Positions 25,014-32,940 are shown, counted from the stretch's first letter. The stretch is DNA of 41,331 bases from Oscillospiraceae bacterium (GCA_017403885.1 JAFRDM010000091.1:1-41331), one strand, 5' to 3'. Notes: generated from the letters alone by a model not told the origin. Made by a program: numbers and translations.

Positions 25014-27812
25014 ATGGAAAACCGTAAACATGTCCGGCTTCTGCGCAGCGCTGCGGACGCAGAGGCGTTTGAGCCGATCAAAGAGCAGCTTGCCCTGCGC
25101 GGCTGCCTTCCGGACGAGACGGCAGCGGCCGGAAAGAACGACACCGTCCTTGCGGTCCTGTCGGAGAGCTTTTTCGCGGACGAGGCATTGACGCAAGGAC
25201 TGCTCGATCTGGTCGGCTCTGGAACGGAGAACGTTCTGCCCCTGCAGCTCGACGACGCGCCGATCCCGGAGAGGATAAAAAACGCGCTTTACGCGCGCAA
25301 TATCATCATGGCTTCCGGGCGCGACGCCCCGCTGATCGCCGAACGCATCGTTTCCGCGCTTCCGAAGAAGAAAAACACTCTGCCGCTTTTCCTCGGCGCT
25401 GCCGGGATCGTTCTGCTCTGCCTCGTCGGTCTGCTGATCTGGCGTTCCGTCAAGGGGAGCGAGCCTTCCCCGAAAGCACCGGATGATCCGATCATTGCGA
25501 TCCCCGAGGGCTGGACCGCGGAGGATCTTGCAGAGATCGAAGACGTCGTTGTCATCGGCGACCGGATGATCTTCCTCACGGGGGAAGAGTTGGAAGAATC
25601 GATGGAAGAGGTGCGGGATTATTTCGATCCCGGCGAAGAAGCTCCCTTCATCTACTTCGATGCGGACCTTTATGCCGTTCTTGACCAGAATTCCGACGAC
25701 GGTATGATCCACTGGTACAGCATGGAGAACGGACAGGAGCTCGAAATGGTCCGGCACGATGATCTGCGCTTTCTGACGCTCATGCCCAATCTGCGCTATC
25801 TCTCCCTGGTGCTTGTCGAAGTGCCCGCGGACGGACTGCCGGACCTCGGCGGCGCGGAAAAGCTGGAGGGTGTTGCGGTGTTGAGCTGTGGCATGGATGA
25901 TCTGAGCTGGCTTGCCGAAGCTCCCGTCCGCCAGATGCAGATCCGTTTTACGCCGATCCGCGATTTTGCCGCGCTGACGGGCTGCGAGAAGCTTGGGACG
26001 CTTCACGTGGATATGCAGGATACCGGCACGGAGGCTTCCTTTTCCGGCTTTTCTCCGCCTTCTCTGCACAATTTCTCTCTTTGGAACGCTTCCTTTTCCG
26101 CAGCGCGGGACCTTTCCGCCCTGGCTTCACTCTCCGATCTGCGCACTTTGCAGCTTTTGAATCCGGAGGGAATGAACAGTCTGTCCGGGCTGGAAAAGCT
26201 TCAGCTTGAAGATTTTGAAGTCGTAAACGGCTTTCAGCTGCAGGATATCTCGGCGCTCTCCACACAGAAAAAGCTGACCGCTCTCACGATAGACGATTGT
26301 CCCGCCGTACAGGATTTCAGCCCTGTCGCCGGCTGCACGGCGCTCGAGAGCGTGATGATCTACCCGGGCTGGGACGTGAGGCTGCGGGACGCCTCCTTCC
26401 TCGGCGGGCTGAGCGAGCTGCGGGATATCTCGCTATACAGCGTCGATCTGCCGGATATGGGCTTTCTGACGCAGCTCGGACAAAGACGCGTATCGCTCGA
26501 TAATCTCGATTTTTCCGGCGGCGTCCGGGATCTGTCCGCCCTCGCCGACGTAGCGCACTACGACAGGCTGGGGATCGACCTTTACGGCGGAAGCATGGGG
26601 CAGCTGCCCGGGGAACTGAAGGATATCACCGTTTCGTATCTTTATATGAGGCGTATTTCCGATCTGGACCTTTCGGCGCTGCCTGCGGTGACGGAACGCC
26701 TGTTTATCAACGACTGCGACTGCAGGGATCTTTCTTCGCTGCCCGATAACTGGTCGGCGTCGCGCATCCAGCTTTACGCGTGCGATCAGCTCCGTTCGCT
26801 CGAGGGCCTGGAAAGACTCGCGGATTTCGGACGCGGCGGAGAAGGGATCCTTGAGGTCTATTACTGCCCGCGCTTGGCTGACTGGAGTCCCTTGGACGGT
26901 ATGGAGCTGAATACCCTGTACATCAACGGCAGCTTTTCTCTTCCGTCGTTCCGGGATCTTCATCTCGGACTGCTGCGTCTTGAGAATGTGGAGGATCTGA
27001 CCGATCTGAGCTTTCTTGACGAGATGGACGCTTCCGCCCCCTGCAGTTTCGAGCTGATCGGTCTCGATGGCGTGAACAGCCTTGAACCGCTGCGCCGCTT
27101 TCACGGCGACCATCTCATCGTTCCGCCGCAGCTCGCCGAGCAGGCGGAGGATCTGGTCGCCGACGGCGTTTTCGGAGAGTACCGCGTGGAGTATCCCCGC
27201 GGCGGATGGTACATAGACGACTCCGTTTATGTTCTGAACGACTTTGAGGAGCTCCGTTCGCTCCCCAAAGCGCTGCTTCGCCGCGTGAGCGTCCTCTGCG
27301 CCGCGGGCGACCGTCTTGTCGATCCCGAGCGCTATGAGATCGTGACGGATCCCGAAAGCGGGCCTGCGTTGTACAACCGCGATTCAGGCGAAACGGAGAC
27401 CTTCGGTCCCGGACCGTTGAGCGATCTTGCCATTCTCGCCGAGCTGAGCGGGCTGCGGGAGCTGTCTCTGTATGAGCAGCCTCTGCGTGATCTCGGCGGC
27501 GTTCAGAGCCTGTCTTCGCTTGAAAGCTTCCGTGCGGAATACTGCGGCGAGCTGCGGGACGTCTCCGCGCTCTTTACCCTGCAGAGCCTCAGAGAGATCA
27601 GTCTGAGAGCTTCTGCGGTTTCCTCGCTTCAAGGCGTGCAGAATCTTTTTGATCTTCGAACGCTGGACGTTTCCTACACAAAGGTGAGCGATCTCAGCGT
27701 CCTCCTCGCCCTGCCGAATCTCGAGTCCGTCACGATCAGCCGGGATATGACAAGGGCAGCCGCAAGCCTTGAGGGATCGGATATTCGTTTTACTGTTGTG
27801 ATTGAGGACTGA
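25014..27812 (+). CDS. Large TIR-like-TM-LRR receptor protein, paralog B (cassette gene 5)
   Basis: The 932-residue protein is collinear with gene 4: reduced TIR-like domain (about 5-115, with TVLAVLSESFFADEAL, VLPLQLDDAPIP and LYARNI), KKK then TM (about 123-143), and an LRR ectodomain. Shared blocks include QLAEQAEDLV, the DWSPLDGM repeat and the C-terminal cap LESVTISRDMTRAAASL. It is about 90 residues shorter than gene 4 and diverged over the repeats, so the tandem duplication is not recent. I chose ATG 25014; GTG at 25005 would add three residues and is closer to AGGAC. The stop overlaps the next start as TGATG. Confidence 0.82.
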   Translation: MENRKHVRLLRSAADAEAFEPIKEQLALRGCLPDETAAAGKNDTVLAVLSESFFADEALTQGLLDLVGSGTENVLPLQLDDAPIPERIKNALYARNIIMASGRDAPLIAERIVSALPKKKNTLPLFLGAAGIVLLCLVGLLIWRSVKGSEPSPKAPDDPIIAIPEGWTAEDLAEIEDVVVIGDRMIFLTGEELEESMEEVRDYFDPGEEAPFIYFDADLYAVLDQNSDDGMIHWYSMENGQELEMVRHDDLRFLTLMPNLRYLSLVLVEVPADGLPDLGGAEKLEGVAVLSCGMDDLSWLAEAPVRQMQIRFTPIRDFAALTGCEKLGTLHVDMQDTGTEASFSGFSPPSLHNFSLWNASFSAARDLSALASLSDLRTLQLLNPEGMNSLSGLEKLQLEDFEVVNGFQLQDISALSTQKKLTALTIDDCPAVQDFSPVAGCTALESVMIYPGWDVRLRDASFLGGLSELRDISLYSVDLPDMGFLTQLGQRRVSLDNLDFSGGVRDLSALADVAHYDRLGIDLYGGSMGQLPGELKDITVSYLYMRRISDLDLSALPAVTERLFINDCDCRDLSSLPDNWSASRIQLYACDQLRSLEGLERLADFGRGGEGILEVYYCPRLADWSPLDGMELNTLYINGSFSLPSFRDLHLGLLRLENVEDLTDLSFLDEMDASAPCSFELIGLDGVNSLEPLRRFHGDHLIVPPQLAEQAEDLVADGVFGEYRVEYPRGGWYIDDSVYVLNDFEELRSLPKALLRRVSVLCAAGDRLVDPERYEIVTDPESGPALYNRDSGETETFGPGPLSDLAILAELSGLRELSLYEQPLRDLGGVQSLSSLESFRAEYCGELRDVSALFTLQSLREISLRASAVSSLQGVQNLFDLRTLDVSYTKVSDLSVLLALPNLESVTISRDMTRAAASLEGSDIRFTVVIED

Positions 27813-29413
27813 TGAATACGGAAAAGACCATTCCCATCATCATAGGCGTCACCGCTCACCGCTCGATCCGCGAGCGGGACAGAGCGGCCATTGCCGCGTC
27901 CGTGCGAAGAGAACTGCAGAAGCTGCAGACTCTTTGCCCGCACTCCCGGCTCGTGATGCTCAATTCTCTCGCCGAGGGCGGGGATCTGCTCTGCGCCGAC
28001 GCGGCGGAAGAGCTCGGCATCCCCCTCATCGCCGCCCTTCCGATGGAACGCGCGCTCTTTGAAGAAGACTTCAGCGCGGAAGCTTTGGAGCGTCTCGATC
28101 ATCATTGCCGCCGCGCCGAGCAGGTTTTCGTTACGCCGCCTGCGGAGGCTGTGCCGGACGGACCCGTCAGCCGTAACTTTCTTTTCCGCCAGTCGGGGAT
28201 CTATGTGTCCGCTCATTCCCACATCCTGCTTGCCCTATGGGACGGAGGCCCCGGAACACAGGCCGCCTGCGGCACGGCGGAAACGGTGGACTTTTCGCTC
28301 CACGGCAGCTATATGCCGCTCTCGGGCACGGCCGTCCGATCGGAGGCAAACGAAGCGGTGATCCACATTTACACGCCGCGCACAGAGCAGCCTCGGGAGC
28401 CCGCAGGGACGGTGCATCTTCTGGGCAACACCGACGCGGTGCGGGATATCCTGCGCAGAAGCGACGAGTTCAACTGCCTTGCTGCAGACACGAAGACAGA
28501 AGGCGGACGGCGCGTTCCTCTGTCGGAGCCGGATCCTCTTTTGGAGAGGATGGAGAACGTCAGCAAGGCGGCCGGCAGTCTCAGCGTTCAAAACGCCGGT
28601 AAGCTGCGGTTTGCCTTTGGCCTGCTCGCCGTTGCCAGCGCGCTGCTCACCTTTGCCTTTTTGATGTACGACGAGGCGCAGGCAATCTGGATGATCCTCG
28701 TATGCGGCCTGATGCTGCTTGCGGCGTGGCTGTGCCGGCGCTGGGCCGTCCGCTCGGACTGCCACCGCCGATACATCGAATACCGCGCGCTGGCCGAGAG
28801 TCTGCGCGTTCAGATCTTTCTCCGCTATGCGGGCAGCCGTATCCGGACGGAGGAGCTGCTGCCGTGGACCCAACAGGAGGAGACGGCCTGGATCATGGAT
28901 GCGCTCTGCGCTCTGAACACGGGAAAGGAGCCGGAAACGGCGCACGATATCCGCATGTGCTGGGCGGAGGCTCAGCGTGCGTATCATCGTGAGGCGGGAA
29001 AACGCTCCGGACATGATCTGCTCGTCAGCACCAGGACGGTTCGCTTTGCGCTTGTGCTGAGCATCACGCTCTATCTTGCCGCCGTCATCTTCGAGCTCCT
29101 CTGCGGCGGACTGATATTCCGGCCGCTCGTCCATGTCACGGATGTGGAGCTTTACCGCACGATCCTGAAGATCGCGATGGGTACGATCTCGGCCGTGACG
29201 CTCTTCGTCGCCAACTATTACGGAAGGCTCTCGTTGTCTCGCACTCTCTCCGATCATCAGAAAATGGAGCGCTTTTTCAGGAAAATGTCGGAGCGGCTTG
29301 CCGAGCAGGGACAGACGGAAGAGCTGCTGCGCGTCCTGGCGAGAGAAGAGCTGATCGAAAACGGGAACTGGTGCTCCTATCAGCGGGACAACACGCCCGA
29401 CGTCAGCATTTAG
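27812..29413 (+). CDS. SLOG-SLATT membrane protein (predicted nucleotide-gated effector, cassette gene 6)
   Basis: The 533-residue protein opens with a SLOG-type Rossmann domain (about 5-165): IIGVTAHRSIRERDRAAI, RLVMLNSLAEGGDLLCADAA, LGIPLIAALP and HILLALWDGGPGTQAACGTA. The second half resembles the SLATT/DUF4231 membrane module. Two TM helices (about 265-286 and 291-308) are followed by CHRRYIEYRALAESLRVQIF. Two more TM helices (about 411-433 and 451-469) and the closing LAREELIENGNW follow. SLOG domains bind nucleotides or their derivatives, and SLATT domains have been proposed as pore-forming effectors of nucleotide-based conflict systems. Placed last and coupled to gene 5, it is the natural effector of the set (inference). 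A ribosome site, GAGGAC, lies in the gene 5 end. Confidence 0.8.
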   Translation: MNTEKTIPIIIGVTAHRSIRERDRAAIAASVRRELQKLQTLCPHSRLVMLNSLAEGGDLLCADAAEELGIPLIAALPMERALFEEDFSAEALERLDHHCRRAEQVFVTPPAEAVPDGPVSRNFLFRQSGIYVSAHSHILLALWDGGPGTQAACGTAETVDFSLHGSYMPLSGTAVRSEANEAVIHIYTPRTEQPREPAGTVHLLGNTDAVRDILRRSDEFNCLAADTKTEGGRRVPLSEPDPLLERMENVSKAAGSLSVQNAGKLRFAFGLLAVASALLTFAFLMYDEAQAIWMILVCGLMLLAAWLCRRWAVRSDCHRRYIEYRALAESLRVQIFLRYAGSRIRTEELLPWTQQEETAWIMDALCALNTGKEPETAHDIRMCWAEAQRAYHREAGKRSGHDLLVSTRTVRFALVLSITLYLAAVIFELLCGGLIFRPLVHVTDVELYRTILKIAMGTISAVTLFVANYYGRLSLSRTLSDHQKMERFFRKMSERLAEQGQTEELLRVLAREELIENGNWCSYQRDNTPDVSI

Positions 29414-29426
29414 CGTGAATAAGAAA

Positions 29427-29457
29427 ACGGACATCGGAGCGATCCGATGTCCGTTTG
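29427..29457. terminator. Bidirectional terminator; right copy of the flanking hairpin
   Basis: The stem ACGGACATCGGA / TCCGATGTCCGT (29427-29438, 29443-29454) with GCGA loop lies between two convergent genes. T-rich bases follow on both strands, better on the minus strand. The stem and upstream GAATAAG match 17661-17695. Confidence 0.85.
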
Positions 29458-29460
29458 ACT

Positions 29461-30444
29461 TTATTTGGCCGGGCGGTTTTTCTTCCGCGTATGGCCGCGC
29501 CCGCGGCGGCGGGATTGAGCGGCTTTTGTGTTGTAAAACTCTACGGCGTCCTCATCCGCCTTGTACAGCAGCCTGCTCGCCGACCAGCTGTTGTCCTCGG
29601 CGTGCTTGCGGAATTTCACACGCATAAGGTAAGGACCGTCTTCCTCGCAGGAATAGATGCTCATATAGCGCTGATCGCCCTGATTGACCCACTTGCTGCC
29701 GGTAAGCGCTTTCCCGCAGTCGGGACAGACAAGCGCGGCGATTCGCTCGTCCGCAAAGGCGGCCGCCTTGGTCGAAAAACCGGTATAGCTCTCGTGCAGA
29801 AGAGAATCGCCGTCCTGCGATTCCGCCTGAGGAGCGGACTTTACCGTACGGGAGGCGAGGATCTGCGCCGCGTCGGGATACAGGCGCATGCCCTCGGCCA
29901 TGTCGAGGTGCGTGCACACCAGGGCCGTATTGTAGGCGTCCCCCAGCGCATCGTGAGCAACGCGGGTCTGCTCGATCTGAAAATGCTCCATCGCGCTGGC
30001 GAGAGACTTCTGGTTCTTGTCTCCGCCGGTCTGCAGGTTGTATATCAGCTGGAGGTTGACCCAACCGGCGATCCAGTCCCAGTCCAGGTCATGGATAATG
30101 ATGTTCTGCTCGAGGATCCGGCGGTCGTCGCAGCCCCAGGTGAGGAAGGTCACGCCCTCGCCGCACCACTCGCGGAAGCTCTCCAGCGCATCCGGGAAGG
30201 GAAGCCCGTGCGAGAGGCGTTCCTTGTCAAAGCCCGTGAGCTTTTTGACCTTGTAGTGCATACGCTTGAAGTAGAGAGGCTTGACGTCGATGGTGAATTC
30301 TTCGCCCAGCGTCATGTCGTCGTTGAGCTTGACGGCGCCGATCTCGATGATCTCGCCGCTGAGATGGATCGGCAGCTTGTTGAATACGGATGATTTGGAG
30401 CTCATGGCCTGGTTCCACTCCAGATCAACCACGATATAGTTCAT
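29461..30444 (-). CDS. DEDDh 3'-5' exonuclease (DnaQ/KapD-like) with C-terminal zinc-ribbon-like tail
   Basis: The 327-residue protein begins MNYIVVDLEWNQ, with Exo I acids D7 and E9. Exo II is around WGCDDRRIL (D106/D107), and Exo III is VAHDALGDAYNTA with H164 and D169, so it is a DEDDh enzyme. The sequence is closest in style to KapD/ERI-like exonucleases acting on short nucleic acids, rather than to polymerase proofreading subunits. The C-terminal 100 residues contain CPDCGK and a lone later Cys (IYSCEEDG), an incomplete zinc ribbon, then a basic tail. ATG at 30442-30444 follows AAAGGA by about 9 bases; an upstream ATG at 30474 is rejected because it lies over the promoter. Confidence 0.82.
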   Translation of the reverse strand: MNYIVVDLEWNQAMSSKSSVFNKLPIHLSGEIIEIGAVKLNDDMTLGEEFTIDVKPLYFKRMHYKVKKLTGFDKERLSHGLPFPDALESFREWCGEGVTFLTWGCDDRRILEQNIIIHDLDWDWIAGWVNLQLIYNLQTGGDKNQKSLASAMEHFQIEQTRVAHDALGDAYNTALVCTHLDMAEGMRLYPDAAQILASRTVKSAPQAESQDGDSLLHESYTGFSTKAAAFADERIAALVCPDCGKALTGSKWVNQGDQRYMSIYSCEEDGPYLMRVKFRKHAEDNSWSASRLLYKADEDAVEFYNTKAAQSRRRGRGHTRKKNRPAK

Positions 30445-30477
30445 ATGAAATGTTCCTTTTATCTTTGATGACAAGTC

Positions 30478-30506
30478 ATTATATCATAGAGTTTTTCAAA
30501 TTGCAC
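30478..30506 (-). promoter_or_regulatory. Possible promoter for the exonuclease gene
   Basis: A consensus TATAAT on the minus strand (30478-30483) lies 33 bases before the ATG. The -35 position 17 bases away reads GTGCAA (30501-30506), which is weak. Confidence 0.4.
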
Positions 30507-30534
30507 CCTTTTTTTGTCCGTGCGTCGATTTTCT

Positions 30535-30563
30535 TTGCTATGTGCCTGGTACTGTGCTATAAT
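30535..30563 (+). promoter_or_regulatory. Promoter for murF and the phosphatase
   Basis: TTGCTA (30535-30540) and a consensus TATAAT (30558-30563) are 17 bases apart, 27 bases before the murF ATG. Confidence 0.7.
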
Positions 30564-30590
30564 CATTAAAAATCCGCGGAGGCGAGTGAG

Positions 30591-31934
30591 ATGAAGGGAA
30601 TGACGGTCGAAAAAGCGCTGCGATGCTGCGGCGGGCGGTACGTTGGCAAGGGCGATCTCTCGAAAGAGCTCGGCCGCGTCGTCATCGACAGCAGGAGCGT
30701 TCTGCCGGGAGATCTTTTTGTAGCCTATAAAGGTGAAAACGTCGACGGGAACGATTATATATCCGCCGCTCTCGATAAAGGCGCCGCCTGCTGTCTGGCC
30801 GAGCGGGTCCCGGAAGGTGAAACACGCGGTGTGATCGTCGCGGAAGACGTACAGAAAGCGCTTGAAGATATCGCAGCCGCCCACCGCGACTCGCTGCGTC
30901 TGCCGATCGTGGGGATCACGGGCAGCGTGGGGAAGACGTCTGCCAAGGAAATGATTGCGGCTGTGCTCTCTGCCCGCTGGCGTGTATGCAAGACGGCCGG
31001 AAACCTGAACAATCAGATCGGCGTGCCGATGACGCTCTCGCGCATCGAGCCTGAGGATGAGATCGCGGTAGTCGAAATGGGCATCTCCGACTTCGGCGAG
31101 ATGTGCCGTCTCGGACGGATGGTGCGCCCTCATATGGCGGTTTATACGATGATCGGGCATGCGCATCTGGAAATGCTGCACGATCTTGACGGCGTTCTGC
31201 GCGCCAAAACGGAAATGATCGACTATCTCCCGGCTGACGGTTTTGTCATCATGAACGGCGATGACGAAAAGCTGCGCGCCTATGATTGCCCTCGCCGCAC
31301 GATATATGCCGGATTGAGAGAGGACTGCGACGTTCGTGCGGAGAATGTCGTCTCGACGGAAGAGTTTACCGAGTGCGACATCATTTCCGGCACAAGGCGT
31401 TTTCACGTCTGCATCCCGGCGTTCGGCAGGCATCTCGTCTATGCGGCGCTCGAGGCCGCGGCGCTCGGCATGGAGCTTGGGCTATCGGACGAAGAGATCA
31501 TACGGGGGATAGCGTCTTTTTCCAACGTCGGCCGCCGCGGCGCCGTGATCCGCACGGGTAAGATCACGCTGCTCGACGACTGCTACAACTCCAACGCAGA
31601 AGCGCTGAAAAGCGGGATAGACTCGCTCTGCGCGCTGCCGGGAAGGCATGTATGTATTCTCGGCGAAATGCTGGAGCTGGGAGACACGGCTTTTGACGCT
31701 CATTATGCGGGCGGCGCGTACGCCGCAGAAAAGGGAGTGGAGCGGCTGCTCTGCTGCGGCGAGCACGCCGCAGCCTACTGTGCCGGAGCTGGCTCCGTCG
31801 CCCGGCAGTTTTCCGACCGCGCGTCGTTGATCGCCGCTCTCGGCGAGGAGATCCGCGAGGGGGACTGCGTGCTGGTCAAGGCCTCGCGCGGCGCGCGCTT
31901 CGAGGAGATCTCCGAGGCGCTGAAGGTGCTGTGA
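30591..31934 (+). CDS. murF: UDP-N-acetylmuramoyl-tripeptide--D-alanyl-D-alanine ligase
   Basis: The 447-residue Mur ligase adds D-Ala-D-Ala to the UDP-MurNAc-tripeptide, the last cytoplasmic step of the stem peptide. The N-terminal UDP-binding domain shows VVIDSRSVLPGDLFVAYKGE, the ATP loop is GITGSVGKTSAKEM (about 109-122), and the central domain has AGNLNNQIGVPMTL and VVEMGISDFGEM. The C-terminal domain has LLDDCYNSNAEALKSGID, then ILGEMLELGD. Length and motifs are normal. GGAGGCGAG precedes the ATG. The next gene starts one base after its stop. Confidence 0.95.
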   Translation: MKGMTVEKALRCCGGRYVGKGDLSKELGRVVIDSRSVLPGDLFVAYKGENVDGNDYISAALDKGAACCLAERVPEGETRGVIVAEDVQKALEDIAAAHRDSLRLPIVGITGSVGKTSAKEMIAAVLSARWRVCKTAGNLNNQIGVPMTLSRIEPEDEIAVVEMGISDFGEMCRLGRMVRPHMAVYTMIGHAHLEMLHDLDGVLRAKTEMIDYLPADGFVIMNGDDEKLRAYDCPRRTIYAGLREDCDVRAENVVSTEEFTECDIISGTRRFHVCIPAFGRHLVYAALEAAALGMELGLSDEEIIRGIASFSNVGRRGAVIRTGKITLLDDCYNSNAEALKSGIDSLCALPGRHVCILGEMLELGDTAFDAHYAGGAYAAEKGVERLLCCGEHAAAYCAGAGSVARQFSDRASLIAALGEEIREGDCVLVKASRGARFEEISEALKVL

Positions 31935-31935
31935 A

Positions 31936-32637
31936 ATGGCGGAGAGAAAAAAGATCCTTTTCGATATCGACGATACGATCCTGGATTTCCGTACCGCCGA
32001 AAGAAATGCTATCCGACAGACCTTCGGAGAATTCTCCGTGCCGGCCGATGAATCCGTCCTTCGGCGCTACAGCGAGATCAACCTCGCCCTCTGGCAGCGG
32101 CTGGAGTTGGGAACGATCTCGCGGGAGGTTCTGCTCGTCGAACGCTTCCGCATGCTCTTTTCCGAGCTGGGCCTCGACGCTCCGGAGCGCGAGGTACAGC
32201 AGCGATACGAATCCCTGCTTGAAAGCGGTCATTACTTCATCCCCGGCGCGCCGGAGCTGCTCGCCGAACTGTTTCCGCGCTATGATCTCTACCTCGTCTC
32301 CAACGGCAACGTCGTCACACAGGAAAGCAGACTGAAAAGCGCCGGGATATCGCCTTTTTTCAAGGATATCTTCATCTCCGAGCGCGTCGGAGCGAACAAA
32401 CCCTCGAAGCTCTTCTTCGATCGTTGCTTTGCCGCGATCCCGGGCTTTCGGCGCGAGGATGCGATCATCGTTGGCGACAGTCTCAGTTCGGATATCCTCG
32501 GCGGGATAAACGCGGGCGTCAGGACCTGCTGGTTCAACCCGGACCGGCTGACAGCCGAAGGGGCAATAAGGCCGGACTATGAGATCCTGGAGCTCGGCGA
32601 GCTGCCGCCGCTGCTGGAAGAGATTTTCAAAGCATGA
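31936..32637 (+). CDS. YjjG-type HAD phosphatase (pyrimidine 5'-nucleotidase family)
   Basis: The 233-residue class IA HAD hydrolase has motif I FDIDDTILDF, with nucleophile D10 and acid D12. Motif II is YLVSNGN, motif III the Lys in GANKPSKLFFD, and motif IV AIIVGDSLSSDILGGINAG. The DDTILDF start and overall length match the YjjG/YfnB family, which dephosphorylates pyrimidine nucleotides including damaged ones. The exact substrate cannot be read here. It follows murF almost without gap and is probably co-transcribed, possibly for transcriptional reasons only. Confidence 0.85.
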   Translation: MAERKKILFDIDDTILDFRTAERNAIRQTFGEFSVPADESVLRRYSEINLALWQRLELGTISREVLLVERFRMLFSELGLDAPEREVQQRYESLLESGHYFIPGAPELLAELFPRYDLYLVSNGNVVTQESRLKSAGISPFFKDIFISERVGANKPSKLFFDRCFAAIPGFRREDAIIVGDSLSSDILGGINAGVRTCWFNPDRLTAEGAIRPDYEILELGELPPLLEEIFKA

Positions 32638-32640
32638 AAA

Positions 32641-32668
32641 AGTCCCGCATCCGACCGGATGCGGGACT
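32641..32668. terminator. Bidirectional terminator between the phosphatase and bofA genes
   Basis: A perfect 12-bp stem (32641-32652 with 32657-32668) with GACC loop lies between convergent genes. The T-run is best for minus-strand transcripts (TTTTT). Confidence 0.8.
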
Positions 32669-32679
32669 CTCTGTGCAGA

Positions 32680-32940
32680 TCAAAGCAGAAAATGGATCGC
32701 AAGCAGCAGCAGAACGCCCGGAATACCCAGAAAGCCGACCACGAGGGCGTTCAGCAGCGTCAGCTCCAGCGTTATGCCGAGCCCGGCGCCGAAAAAGTTG
32801 ATCAACCAAAGCAGCACGAATCCGAGCACGGTGTTGATCAGCAGCTTGAAGATAAAACGGATCGGCTTGGCCAGCAGCTTCAGTACGACGACGACAGCCA
32901 GCACGATTGCGGCGATGACGATGATAACGGAGAAATCCAT
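32680..32940 (-). CDS. BofA-family protein (pro-sigma-K processing inhibitor family)
   Basis: The 86-residue protein is nearly all membrane: a first helix (about 4-20), a KLLAKPIRFIFKLLIN amphipathic link, and two further hydrophobic stretches (GFVLLWLINFFGAGLGITLE, NALVVGFLGIPGVLLLL). The N-T-x-x-G-F and LGIPGVLLLL segments match BofA. In Bacillus BofA holds the SpoIVFB protease inactive until the forespore signal arrives, so sigma-K is not released early. Its presence with sigK at 6771 supports a working sigma-K checkpoint. ATG at 32938-32940 follows AAAGGA by 8 bases; a longer frame starting upstream adds unconserved residues. Confidence 0.85.
   Translation of the reverse strand: MDFSVIIVIAAIVLAVVVVLKLLAKPIRFIFKLLINTVLGFVLLWLINFFGAGLGITLELTLLNALVVGFLGIPGVLLLLAIHFLL

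Noticed and set aside
21921-27812. LRR proteins as internalin-like adhesins
   Set aside because: They lack signal peptides, LPXTG or other wall anchors. They carry cytoplasmic TIR-like domains and sit in an operon with TIR, HD-RyR and SLOG-SLATT genes, so a signalling role fits better.
17661-29457. Cassette as an integrated phage or transposon
   Set aside because: No integrase, transposase, phage structural gene or terminal inverted repeat was seen. The tRNA genes at the right end are about 12 kb away and not at its boundary.
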